From positions 189,518 through 253,517 of the forward strand of contig NZ_SDKK01000006.1 in assembly GCF_008107625.1 (NCBI RefSeq): a DNA stretch of 64,000 nt, in the 5' to 3' direction. Each line of letters opens with the position of its first letter. Within the stretch, counting starts at the first letter, position 1. The notes beneath the pieces were generated by a model. The model had not been told where the DNA came from. It worked only from the letters and a program-made list of their open reading frames with translations, and did no database searches. This stretch comes from Zoogloea oleivorans (GTDB lineage Bacteria > Pseudomonadota > Gammaproteobacteria > Burkholderiales > Rhodocyclaceae). The position numbers and the translations under genes are program-made. Below, in pieces: positions 1 through 8,201 of this stretch.

Positions 1-1
1 C

Positions 2-763
2 GCATTCAAGGATGCCCAGGTTTGCCTGCTCGTCGGCGCACGCCCCCGCGGCCCCGGCATGGAGCGCAAGGATCTGCTGACTGAAAACGCCAAGATCTTC
101 ACCGTTCAGGGCGCCGCCATCGGCCAGTACGCCGATCCGGACGTCAAGGTGCTGGTTGTGGGTAACCCCTGCAACACCAACGCCTACATCGCCAAGGAAA
201 TCGCGATCAAGTTCGGTCGCGTCCAGGCCAAGAACTTCACCGGCATGCTGCGTCTGGATCACAACCGCGCCCTGTCGCAACTGGCTTCCAAGTCCAGCCG
301 TGACGTTTCCAGCCTGAAGAAGCTGGTCGTCTGGGGCAACCACTCCCCCACGATGTACGCCGACTACCGCGAAGTCACCTCCAACGGCGACAACGTCAAG
401 AATCTCATCAACGACGAAGCCTGGAACCGCGACGTGTTCCTGCCGACCGTTGGCAAGCGCGGCGCCGCGATCATCGAAGCCCGCGGTCTGTCCTCCGCTG
501 CCTCCGCTGCCAACGCCGCCATCGACCACATCCGTGACTGGGCCCTCGGCTCCAACGGCGAATGGGTCACCATGGGCATCCCGTCCGATGGCTCCTACGG
601 CATTCCCGAAGGCATCATCTACGGCTTCCCGGTCACCACCGAAAACGGTGAGTACAAGATCGTCCAGGGCCTGGAAATCGACGAGTTCTCGCGCGAGCGC
701 ATGACCCACACGCTCAACGAACTGCTCGAAGAACGTGACGGCGTGAAGGATCTGCTGGGCTGA
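2..763 (+). CDS. mdh: Malate dehydrogenase, 3' part (5' end outside the window)
   Basis: NAD-dependent interconversion of malate and oxaloacetate in the TCA cycle (cytoplasm). The reading frame is open from base 2, so the N-terminal nucleotide-binding part lies upstream and about 253 codons are visible. Recognisable family motifs in order are [27 protein letters not shown], the substrate-binding [11 protein letters not shown] and the active-site [11 protein letters not shown] with its catalytic His. The pattern is that of the roughly 327-residue proteobacterial MDH related to cytosolic MDH, rather than the shorter E. coli type. A strong terminator follows directly, so this ends its transcription unit. 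Confidence 0.96.
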   Translation, partial: AFKDAQVCLLVGARPRGPGMERKDLLTENAKIFTVQGAAIGQYADPDVKVLVVGNPCNTNAYIAKEIAIKFGRVQAKNFTGMLRLDHNRALSQLASKSSRDVSSLKKLVVWGNHSPTMYADYREVTSNGDNVKNLINDEAWNRDVFLPTVGKRGAAIIEARGLSSAASAANAAIDHIRDWALGSNGEWVTMGIPSDGSYGIPEGIIYGFPVTTENGEYKIVQGLEIDEFSRERMTHTLNELLEERDGVKDLLG

Positions 764-790
764 TCGCTCCGCCGGTTTAACGCTTCACCA

Positions 791-823
791 AAACGCGGGG
801 ACGGAAACGTCCCCGCGTTTTTT
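791..823 (+). terminator. Rho-independent terminator after mdh
   Basis: Perfect 13-bp stem AAACGCGGGGACG / CGTCCCCGCGTTT with a GAAA tetraloop and a run of T at the 3' side. It lies 27 bases after the mdh stop. Confidence 0.93.
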
Positions 824-863
824 GTTATTCTCTGCCCGCCGGAATCAACCAAGAGCACCTGCC

Positions 864-1853
864 ATGCCCGACCTGCCCCATCCCGATCAAGTACTCTTCC
901 AGGGCGAAAAGCCCTTCCCCATCCTGCCCGCCGTCGACCATTACGCCGGCAGCGAAAAGCTGATGCGCAAGGCCCTCGCCGTGCAGCATGAACTGGGGCC
1001 GGTTTTCGACATCACCTGCGACTGCGAAGATGGCGCCCACGCCGGCGCCGAAGCGGAACATGCGGCGATGGCGGCCAGCATTGTGATGTCCGATGACAAC
1101 CGCTTCGGACGGGTCGGGGCACGTATCCACGACATCACCCACCCCCACTGGGAAGCCGACGTGGACATCCTGGTCAGCCAGGCCGGCAGCCGGCTGGCCT
1201 TTCTGACCATTCCCAAGCCGCGCAGCGTGGCCGACGCCACCCGCCAGATCGAACACATCCGCAATGCGGAAGAGCGCTACGGAATCGAACGGGAAATCCC
1301 CGTCCACGTCCTGATCGAAACCCACGGTGCGCTCCGCGACGCGTGGGAAATCGCGGCACTGGACCGAGTCGAATCCCTGGATTTCGGGCTGATGGATTTC
1401 GTGAGTGGCCATCATGGCGCGATCCCCGGCTCGGCCATGCGCAGCCCCGGCCAGTTCGACCACCCGCTGGTAGCCCGCGCCAAATGTGACATTGCGGCTG
1501 CAGCACTGGCGAACGGCGTGGTGCCATCCCACAACGTCACCACCGAACTGAAAGACATCGACTACATCCGTCTCGACGCCGAACGGGCACGCAAGGAATT
1601 CGGCTACCTGCGCATGTGGAGCATCCACCCGAACCAGATCGTGCCGATCATCGAAGCCATGCGCCCGGATTTTTCGGAGGTCGAAGAGGCGGCGAACATT
1701 CTCATCGCCGCCCAGGACAAGGGCTGGGGACCAATCCAGCATGCCGGCAAGCTCCATGACCGGGCCTCCTACCGCTACTACTGGGAACTACTGAAGCGCG
1801 CCAAGAGCACTGGCATGAACATGCCGTCAGATGCCCTTACCCGTTTCTTTTAG
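864..1853 (+). CDS. HpcH/HpaI-family CoA ester lyase (CitE-like, malyl/citramalyl-CoA lyase type)
   Basis: A 329-residue TIM-barrel C-C lyase of the citrate lyase beta/malyl-CoA lyase family. These Mg-dependent enzymes cleave or form beta-hydroxyacyl-CoA esters such as malyl-CoA or citramalyl-CoA. Visible motifs are CDCEDGAHAG (acidic metal-binding region), TIPKPRS, IETHGAL (metal-binding Glu) and GLMDFVSGHHGAIPGSAM. An upstream in-frame start at 822 lies inside the mdh terminator, so the ATG at 864 is preferred. Its place next to mdh fits C4-acid/glyoxylate chemistry, but the actual substrate cannot be told from sequence. Confidence 0.8.
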   Translation: MPDLPHPDQVLFQGEKPFPILPAVDHYAGSEKLMRKALAVQHELGPVFDITCDCEDGAHAGAEAEHAAMAASIVMSDDNRFGRVGARIHDITHPHWEADVDILVSQAGSRLAFLTIPKPRSVADATRQIEHIRNAEERYGIEREIPVHVLIETHGALRDAWEIAALDRVESLDFGLMDFVSGHHGAIPGSAMRSPGQFDHPLVARAKCDIAAAALANGVVPSHNVTTELKDIDYIRLDAERARKEFGYLRMWSIHPNQIVPIIEAMRPDFSEVEEAANILIAAQDKGWGPIQHAGKLHDRASYRYYWELLKRAKSTGMNMPSDALTRFF

Positions 1854-1858
1854 GCAAT

Positions 1859-1886
1859 AAAAAACCGGCCAACGCCGGTTTTTTTA
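1859..1886. terminator. Bidirectional terminator between CoA ester lyase and nitronate monooxygenase
   Basis: Stem AAAACCGGC / GCCGGTTTT with loop CAAC, flanked by A-run and T-run so that it can act on both strands. It sits between two convergent genes. Confidence 0.9.
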
Positions 1887-1900
1887 TTTACCCCAACCAG

Positions 1901-3145
1901 TCAGACTGGCAGTGCGATCTTGTTATCAACGCTGTACTGGTAATCTTGGAAGATGTGCTCGGCGGTGAGAATTTCGTAATTGCCGTCCTCGCCCTTGCGG
2001 GATGTATCCTTGAGGCGATAGGTGTAATGCCCGCAGGTCCACAAGTCAAAATTGCGCATGTGCGTACACATGCAGGTCTTCTCCATGACCGAAATCTTCT
2101 TGACACCCGGATGCAGGGCAACCTGCCGGTTGTATGCATCAATGTAGGAACAGCTGCCGTTGCTGTCGAGCAGATAGCCGTAGGCTTCACAGTTCGGACG
2201 AATTCCCGAGCCGATCGCCGGACTGCCCGTCAGCATGCGCATCGGATAGCCCGTCGGAGATATCTGGTTCACCACGATCTCTTCTTCGCTGGCCTTGAAA
2301 TAATGTTGCTGTACGTCCGCCGGCAGACCGCATTCCTTTGCCACGGTAAAGCGCGTTGCCACCTGCACCGCCGCGGCACCATTCTCCAGAAAGGCCACGG
2401 CGTCACTGCCGGTGAAGATGCCGCCGGCCGGGATCAGTGGAATGTCCAGCTTCTCGGCCGCCAGCCAGGTGCTGATTTCACCCACAATGGTGGCCAGATC
2501 GAACTTTGCCCAATCCATGCCAAAGCCCAGGTGCCCCCCCGCCAGCGGACCTTCGACCACTACGTAATCCGGAAGGCGGTTGGTTCTGGCGCTCTTGCGC
2601 AGGAACAGTTGCAGCGCCCGCAGGGACGAGACGATGATGCCAAGTTTGACGTCACGGAAGCGTGGATGATCTTCCATCAAGGCGAACGATCCCAGATGCA
2701 GGCCGGCAGCCAGCGTGATGCCATCAATCCCTGCATCAAGCGCAGCCGACAGACGCACGCGAAGGGTTTCCTTCGGGGCATTCATGGTCAGCTTTTCCAT
2801 GCAGTTCACGAAGATCAGGCCGGAGCCACGCTTCGCCTCCATGGTGCGCCCCACATGCAGCTTGGTTGCTTCGGCCAACTGGCCCAGGTCGAACTGCACC
2901 ACCGATTTATCGGTATTGGCAACGTTGTACTTGTACAGCTTGAGCTTGTCCTTGACGAACTTGGTGTTGAAGCGACGATCAGCGACCGTCTTGACCATGG
3001 CATCCGAGATGTGACCGATACCGCCCAGCCGTGCAGCCTCAAGTGCCAGATCCGCAGTGGAGATATCCACCCCCATACCGCCGATAACGATGGGCACCAG
3101 CTCCTGCTTGCCGAAGTGCAGACGGAAATCATCAACTCGTTTCAT
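1901..3145 (-). CDS. Nitronate monooxygenase / 2-nitropropane dioxygenase-family flavoprotein
   Basis: A 414-residue FMN-dependent TIM-barrel protein of the NMO family, whose members oxidise nitronates. Visible signatures are the N-terminal PIVIGGMGVDIST, the EGPLAGGHLG segment with the family's catalytic His, IPAGGIFTG (FMN phosphate binding) and QVATRFTVAKE. The ATG at 3145 is preceded by GGAAGGGG at good spacing; a longer frame to 3214 has no such site. The C-terminal 110 residues carry five cysteines (NCEAYG, SCSYI, TCMCTH, TCGHY), more than expected for a simple NMO. True substrate is unknown; the family is over-annotated and includes enoyl-reductase-like members. Confidence 0.78.
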   Translation of the reverse strand: MKRVDDFRLHFGKQELVPIVIGGMGVDISTADLALEAARLGGIGHISDAMVKTVADRRFNTKFVKDKLKLYKYNVANTDKSVVQFDLGQLAEATKLHVGRTMEAKRGSGLIFVNCMEKLTMNAPKETLRVRLSAALDAGIDGITLAAGLHLGSFALMEDHPRFRDVKLGIIVSSLRALQLFLRKSARTNRLPDYVVVEGPLAGGHLGFGMDWAKFDLATIVGEISTWLAAEKLDIPLIPAGGIFTGSDAVAFLENGAAAVQVATRFTVAKECGLPADVQQHYFKASEEEIVVNQISPTGYPMRMLTGSPAIGSGIRPNCEAYGYLLDSNGSCSYIDAYNRQVALHPGVKKISVMEKTCMCTHMRNFDLWTCGHYTYRLKDTSRKGEDGNYEILTAEHIFQDYQYSVDNKIALPV

Positions 3146-3403
3146 GAAACCCCTTCCAGACAGACGTGAAATGCCAATACGGGCAATGGGCCGCCTTGCG
3201 GCCAAGCGCGGCATTATCCCACTGACCCGCAGGTCATGCTTCTGTTTAGATCAAGGAAAAACCAGTAAGTTGCGCAGGCCACCCATCCAGACCAACAAGC
3301 CGACAGGCGGCAAGACAGGAGGAGGGAAATTTGTTACCTTCAAACCTGCGGAAAATGTCACGAACTCCGCTAAAATCACCCTGCTGAAGCTATCCACATC
3401 CAG
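3146..3403. other. Divergent intergenic region (nitronate monooxygenase / cyclase)
   Basis: 258 bases between two divergent genes, so both promoters should lie here. A TAAAAT hexamer at about 3371-3376 could be a -10 for the cyclase gene, but no convincing -35 partner was found. No other structure was recognised. Confidence 0.4.
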
Positions 3404-4297
3404 ATGTCGGAACCCACTCCTCCCGCTCAAGAATGCGCTGTACTGTTTGCCGACCTGGTCGGCAGCACGCAGTTGTATCAGCGCGTGGGTGACTCCCCCG
3501 CCTTCGAGCTTGTAGACCGCAGCATCCGCGAGATGCGCATCGCCGTCGAAACCAAGCGTGGACGAGTCGTCAAGCACACCGGTGACGGGCTCATGGCGGT
3601 CTTCCGCGATGCAGACAGCGCTGCCGATGCAACCCTGGCCATCCACCAGGCGCTCAAGGAACTGCCTGCCACGCCAGACCAGCGTCTGGCAGTGCGCATC
3701 GGTTTCCATTTCGGTGCGGTCGTCGCCAGTGGAACCGATGTCTTCGGCGACACCGTCAATTTTGCCGCTCGTCTGGCCGAACTCGCCTCACCCGGCAAGG
3801 CCATCACCTCGGCGGAAACCGCCCGGCGCCTCGGCCCGGAATGGCGCTCAGTGCTGCATACACTGCCACCGCGGGTTATCCGCGGCGTAACGCGGCCGGT
3901 AGAACTGTGTGAGCTGATGTGCGAGGCCGTCGGTGAGCTGACCATCGTCCAGAGCGATCATTTCCTGCTCGAAACGGAGCCGGAACTGCACCTCTATCTG
4001 GATGCCAATGCGCTGGTCCTGAACTCCAGCAAGCCCAGTGCGCGGATCGGGCGCGATCCGGCAGCCGACATGGTGATTGCCGACACCCAGTCCTCCCGCC
4101 GCCATGCAGAAGTCGAATTGCGAGGCGACAAGTTTGTATTGATCGACCGCAGCAGCAACGGCACCTTCGTTCAGATCGACGGAGAACGGGAGTTCCTGCT
4201 GTCCCGCGAAGAAGTCGTCCTGCGCGGCCGCGGCCATTTCTCCCTCGGCCGCAGCTGCTCCAACAGTCCGCAGGTCATCAGTTTCGTCTGCATCTAG
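3404..4297 (+). CDS. Class III adenylate cyclase with C-terminal FHA domain
   Basis: A 297-residue soluble protein. Residues about 11-165 form a class III nucleotidyl cyclase domain. It has metal-binding Asp in FADLVGST (D17) and HTGDG (D61), the adenine-selecting Lys in VVKHTGDG (K57), a D/T in FGDTVN (116-117) and the transition-state N119/R123 pair in NFAAR. All catalytic positions look intact, so cAMP synthesis is the likely activity. Residues about 205-285 form an FHA phosphothreonine-binding domain with ARIGRD, SSRRH and NGTF motifs. No membrane segment or signal peptide is present. A Ser/Thr kinase with a cNMP-binding domain lies 11 kb downstream (15451-16812). The gene appears monocistronic. 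Confidence 0.88.
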   Translation: MSEPTPPAQECAVLFADLVGSTQLYQRVGDSPAFELVDRSIREMRIAVETKRGRVVKHTGDGLMAVFRDADSAADATLAIHQALKELPATPDQRLAVRIGFHFGAVVASGTDVFGDTVNFAARLAELASPGKAITSAETARRLGPEWRSVLHTLPPRVIRGVTRPVELCELMCEAVGELTIVQSDHFLLETEPELHLYLDANALVLNSSKPSARIGRDPAADMVIADTQSSRRHAEVELRGDKFVLIDRSSNGTFVQIDGEREFLLSREEVVLRGRGHFSLGRSCSNSPQVISFVCI

Positions 4298-4319
4298 ACC
4301 GCGTCAACGCAGCCTTTTC

Positions 4320-5273
4320 TCAGGGTGCCAGCGCGGTGCCCAGAGCCTTCCCGGTCAGTTCCACCGCCTCTGCAGCCTGACGGAAGAATTTTCCGAGGGT
4401 GAAGAAGCCATGCACCATGCCTTCAAACTCATGGACGGTCACTGCCACGCCCGCTTCGCGCAGGACTTCGGCGTAGGCCCGGCAGTCGTCGGAGAGCGGA
4501 TCGCAACCGGCAATGATGAATGTCGCCGGCGGCAGCCCATCGAAACGTTTGGCCAGGATTGGCGAGGCACGCCAGTCGGTCCAGTCTGCCGTGTCGGGCA
4601 GATATTTTTCGAAGAACCAGGCCAGACTTTCCGTATCGAGGAAATAGCCGTTGGCGTAAGTGCGGCGTGATGGGCGCTGACTGAGGATGTCGGTACAGGG
4701 ATAGATCAGCATCTGCAGGGCCGCCTGCGGGCCGCCGCTATTGCGCAGTTGCAGGGCCGTCACCGTGCTGAGGGTGCCGCCGGCACTGTCACCAGCAAAG
4801 GCAAAACGGGCGGCATCAATGCCGAGCAAAACCGCATTGGCGAGAGACCAGGTCACCGCCTGTAGTGCATCATCCACCGCGCCCGGAAAGGGATGCTCCG
4901 GTGCCAGACAATAGTCCACCGACAGCACCGCACAGCCGCTGTGATTGGCCAGCTCACGACACAGCACGTCGTAACTGGGGATGTTGCCGACACACCAGCC
5001 GCCACCGTGAAAGTAGAAAACCAGCGGCAGGACGGCGTCAGGCTTCGCCACGAGCGGGCGATACAGGCGCGCCATGATCACGCCATCCCGCACATGGGCG
5101 CGTGGAATCGGTACATCGGTCACCGATGCCACCGCCGGCGCTTCGGGGCGCAGGGCAAACTGGAGCTTTTCAAACGAGTGACGTGCCTGATGCACGTCCT
5201 GTTCGTGGAAGCGGGGAGCACCTACGCGATAAACCATGTCGAGCAGGGCCTTGGCTTGGGGGTCGAGCGCCAT
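4320..5273 (-). CDS. Alpha/beta-hydrolase, hormone-sensitive-lipase family esterase
   Basis: A 317-residue carboxylic ester hydrolase. The oxyanion-hole motif HGGGWCVGN, the nucleophile elbow GDSAGG and the C-terminal catalytic His in GMVHGFF are all present, with an Asp in GCDPLSDD as the likely third triad member. No signal peptide is seen, so it should be cytoplasmic. It ends 22 bases from the convergent cyclase gene. The natural ester substrate is unknown. Confidence 0.85.
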   Translation of the reverse strand: MALDPQAKALLDMVYRVGAPRFHEQDVHQARHSFEKLQFALRPEAPAVASVTDVPIPRAHVRDGVIMARLYRPLVAKPDAVLPLVFYFHGGGWCVGNIPSYDVLCRELANHSGCAVLSVDYCLAPEHPFPGAVDDALQAVTWSLANAVLLGIDAARFAFAGDSAGGTLSTVTALQLRNSGGPQAALQMLIYPCTDILSQRPSRRTYANGYFLDTESLAWFFEKYLPDTADWTDWRASPILAKRFDGLPPATFIIAGCDPLSDDCRAYAEVLREAGVAVTVHEFEGMVHGFFTLGKFFRQAAEAVELTGKALGTALAP

Positions 5274-5338
5274 GGAAGCAATCCGGAATAAATTGACGAG
5301 ACTGATCTCAAAGATGCCGACATCCGCGAGACAGCGGC

Positions 5339-5435
5339 CCCCGCCGAGGCTATTTACAGCGTCGGCGGGGAAATGACAAAACCAGTGAGTTCAGATACTT
5401 GAAAAAACATACGCTGCCGTATTTTACCTGAACTC
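5339..5435. repeat. Cluster of inverted repeats in the esterase-transglutaminase intergenic region
   Basis: Two nested structures are visible. CCCCGCCGA (5339-5347) pairs with TCGGCGGGG (5362-5370). GAGTTCAG (5387-5394) pairs with CTGAACTC (5428-5435) and encloses ATACG-CTGC-CGTAT (5409-5422). Read on the minus strand the inner hairpin is followed by GTTTTTTC, so it may be a weak terminator for the transglutaminase gene. The outer repeats have no known role. Confidence 0.45.
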
Positions 5436-5486
5436 CAGTCGCCGGTAAGCCACCGCCCGACATCCCGAAGCACCGCATCCGATGGC

Positions 5487-6302
5487 TCAGCCCTCTTCGA
5501 CGACCTCGTCGGTGACCACCTTGAAACTCTTCAGGGTGTTCGGGCCGAAGGTATTGCTGATCGCCACATCAGCAGCATCGCGCCCGCGGGCGAGCAGCAC
5601 GCGGCCTATCCGCGGCATGTTGTTGCGGGCATCGAAGGTGTACCAGGTACCATCCAGGTAAGCCTCGAACCAGCCGGCAAAATCCATCGGACCATAGGGT
5701 GGCGGCATACCGATATCACCCAGATAGCCTGTACAGTAGCGCGCCGGAATATTCATGCAGCGACAAAAGGCGATGGCCAGGTGAGCGTAATCACGACATA
5801 CGCCGGCCTTCTCGTGGAAAGCCTCGAAGGCCGTCTTGGTGTGGCGGGCATGCTCGTAGCCGAAGGTGATGTGCCGATGCACGTAGTCGCAAATCGCCTG
5901 GACCCGCGGCCAGCCGGGGGGCGACTGGCCGAACAGCTTCCACGCCGCGTCCGACAGGCGGTCGGTCTCGCAGTAGCGGCTGCCGAGCAGAAACATCAGG
6001 GTCTCGTCGGGCAGTTCCGTCACCGGGGTCTGCCGGGCACCGGGAACGACGATGTCGGGCAGGCCGGAATCCCGTATCAGCGCACTGTTCGACAGCGTGA
6101 GCAGGCCCTTGGGGGCGATGATGCGACTGCACCAGTTGCCGAAACTGTCCCGATAGGCGGTCACCGGCACCGGCGGGTTGGCGATCATGTGATCGGGGAT
6201 GATCATGTCGGAGACCCGTGTGTAGTGCACGCTGAGGGTCAGGATCATCGGGGTCGGCTGGGGGCAGTCGTAGACCAGTTCATAGCCTATGCGGATCTTC
6301 AT
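5487..6302 (-). CDS. Transglutaminase-like protein
   Basis: A 271-residue protein with an N-terminal beta-rich domain and a C-terminal transglutaminase-like (papain-fold) domain at about 115-235. The nucleophile Cys is in AGVCRDYAH (C169) and the acidic third residue in YTFDARNN (D224). At the position where the family usually shows His-Ala-Trp this protein reads FAGWFEAY (208-215), so the usual catalytic His is not evident. The ATG at 6302 is preceded by AGGAGAG. No signal peptide. Proteins of this class may be cysteine proteases or peptidases; function here is not established. Confidence 0.8.
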   Translation of the reverse strand: MKIRIGYELVYDCPQPTPMILTLSVHYTRVSDMIIPDHMIANPPVPVTAYRDSFGNWCSRIIAPKGLLTLSNSALIRDSGLPDIVVPGARQTPVTELPDETLMFLLGSRYCETDRLSDAAWKLFGQSPPGWPRVQAICDYVHRHITFGYEHARHTKTAFEAFHEKAGVCRDYAHLAIAFCRCMNIPARYCTGYLGDIGMPPPYGPMDFAGWFEAYLDGTWYTFDARNNMPRIGRVLLARGRDAADVAISNTFGPNTLKSFKVVTDEVVEEG

Positions 6303-6375
6303 GGTGGGGCTCTCCTGTGCTGATCGTCAGGCTGCGCCGGGCAGGCGCTGACGGTGGGTTGTTGTCAGGCATTGG

Positions 6376-7101
6376 TCAGACGGGAGTCCCCCTTCCGGGA
6401 GGGGCAAGGGCCTGGCGCAGCGATTCGACGATCACTTTGCGCAGGGCGGCCCAGGGGCGGCCGCCCTCGAAAACATGTTTCTGGTTGATTTCCAGTTCGA
6501 TGCCCACATAGGCATCCGGCGGCAGATGCCGGCGAAACCAGCGGGTCAGGCCGTCGCCCTTGCCCGCATAGGGATAATTGCGACGCACCACGAGACCGGG
6601 AGTACAGGCCTGCAGCGAGGCCTTCCAGCGCGCGCACAGGTCCACCTCGCCGGAGCGTCGCGGGTCATAGAGCAGGCCGACATCGGCCCGTCGCAGCTGA
6701 CCATCCAGCTCAGGTGTAAAGCTGTGCGACGACAGGTGGATCACCGCGCCATATTCAGCAACAGCCTGTCGGACCAGAGCTTCGGCCTGGGCCCGATAGG
6801 GCAGGTAATGGCGGCTCAAGATGTCCTGCCGCGTTGCAGCGGACAATGTGCGGACAGCAGCGCCGTGGAGACTCTGATTGCCGACCGAACGGTTCAGATC
6901 CACGAGCAGACGGCTCACCGTTGACGACAGCAGCGGCGCGTCAAAGGCTGTCGCCAACATCTCAGCCATGGCGAGTGCGCCCGGATCGTAGCCGCGATGC
7001 GTTTCCAGCAAGGCCTGCAAATCCTCGAACAGCTCGGCATACGCTGCCGGAATCAGGTTGCCGCCGTGCTCGCAGGTAATCACCAGGGCCGGGGGTTTCA
7101 T
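6376..7101 (-). CDS. N-formylglutamate amidohydrolase family protein
   Basis: A 241-residue member of the N-formylglutamate deformylase family (zinc-dependent amidohydrolase fold). Recognisable segments are ITCEHGGNLIP near the N-terminus, LLVDLNRS, and VIHLSSHSFTP with candidate metal-binding His. The start at 7101 gives the usual N-terminus; an extension to 7143 is possible but lacks support. No hut genes are nearby, so a role in histidine breakdown is not supported by context. It lies downstream of nothing on its strand and 73 bases upstream of the transglutaminase gene. Confidence 0.78.
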   Translation of the reverse strand: MKPPALVITCEHGGNLIPAAYAELFEDLQALLETHRGYDPGALAMAEMLATAFDAPLLSSTVSRLLVDLNRSVGNQSLHGAAVRTLSAATRQDILSRHYLPYRAQAEALVRQAVAEYGAVIHLSSHSFTPELDGQLRRADVGLLYDPRRSGEVDLCARWKASLQACTPGLVVRRNYPYAGKGDGLTRWFRRHLPPDAYVGIELEINQKHVFEGGRPWAALRKVIVESLRQALAPPGRGTPV

Positions 7102-7428
7102 GGAGTGTCGTTTTCGCGCATTGCTTTCAGCATACGGCCGCACCCGCTAAAGGATGCGGGTTTATTTTTGCCCCACCTAGGGGCCGGACGCCGCGCACAA
7201 GGGTTTCAGGCCAGCCCCCCATTGACGGAAAACAATGGGTTTGCCGGAGCGGGCCTCGAGCCATGCACGCCATTCGGGCCGGAGAACGACCCCGCATAGT
7301 CAATCATCGCAACCCGCGGATCCCCGGTCTGTGCGCCAGCGTACCAAGCGGGCTGGCGATACTGCCGGGAATCACCCATTTGCCCTAAGCTGCAGGGATT
7401 GCCCACTTCCCCGCTCCGGCCTGCCGCC
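7102..7428. other. 327-base divergent intergenic region
   Basis: Between divergent genes. It contains a + strand hairpin, ACCCGC (7142-7147) / GCGGGT (7156-7161), followed by TTATTTTTG, which looks like a small terminator although no + strand gene precedes it. The remainder shows no coding signal or recognised regulatory site. Confidence 0.5.
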
Positions 7429-8130
7429 ATGACGTCACTCCAGCGCCACAAGGAACGCCACCGTACCGACCGTATCGGCTGGCTGCGCGCAGCCGTTCTG
7501 GGTGCCAACGACGGCATCGTGTCCACCGCCAGCCTGGTGGTTGGCGTGGCCGCTGCCAGCTCAAGCCACAGCAGCATTCTGTTAACGGGCGTTGCCGGAA
7601 TGGTGGCCGGGGCCATGTCGATGGCGGCCGGCGAATATGTATCGGTCCATTCCCAGGCCGATACCGAAAAGGCCGACCTCAGCCGCGAGCGCATCGAGCT
7701 TGAAACATCCCCTGCCGCAGAATTGCGCGAACTGACGGCAATCTACGTCGGTCGCGGGCTGGAGTACAAACTCGCCGCGCAGGTGGCCGAGCAGCTCATG
7801 CAGCACGATGCGCTTGGCGCCCATGCCCGCGACGAACTGGGCATCTCCGCAGCGCTCAGCGCACGACCGGTACAGGCGGCACTGGCTTCGGCGGCCAGTT
7901 TTGCAGTGGGAGCCGCCCTGCCCCTGGGTGTCACGACGCTGACGCCCGGACAAGCCCTGATTCCGTGGGTTGCCGGCACATCCCTGGGTTTTCTGGCTCT
8001 GCTGGGTGCCGTTGCGGCCCAGGCCGGCGGGGCCAGCCCGCTGATCGGCGCGACAAGGGTCACCTTCTGGGGCGCGCTGGCCATGGTGATTACCGCCGGA
8101 GTCGGCGCCCTGTTCGGGACATCGATCTGA
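7429..8130 (+). CDS. VIT1/CCC1-family membrane transporter
   Basis: A 233-residue integral membrane protein of the vacuolar iron transporter family, which exports Fe2+ or Mn2+ from the cytoplasm. The signature LRAAVLGANDGIVSTASLVVGVA begins the first membrane segment at about residue 20. It is followed by AGAMSMAAGEYVSVHSQ, a cytoplasmic acidic loop rich in Glu (about 85-135) and three C-terminal membrane segments. The ATG at 7429 gives the normal N-terminus; an in-frame ATG at 7399 would add ten residues. Metal specificity is inferred only. Confidence 0.88.
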   Translation: MTSLQRHKERHRTDRIGWLRAAVLGANDGIVSTASLVVGVAAASSSHSSILLTGVAGMVAGAMSMAAGEYVSVHSQADTEKADLSRERIELETSPAAELRELTAIYVGRGLEYKLAAQVAEQLMQHDALGAHARDELGISAALSARPVQAALASAASFAVGAALPLGVTTLTPGQALIPWVAGTSLGFLALLGAVAAQAGGASPLIGATRVTFWGALAMVITAGVGALFGTSI

Positions 8131-8201
8131 TACAAGGCTTGCAAAAAATGCAGCGTATATTGTTGTTTTTATGTTCTTTCGGCCGGTCTGAACAAGACCC
8201 C

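Noticed and set aside
3240..3255. FNR-like half site (ATCAA) upstream of the nitronate monooxygenase gene
   Set aside because: Only one half matches; the opposite half does not resemble TTGAT.
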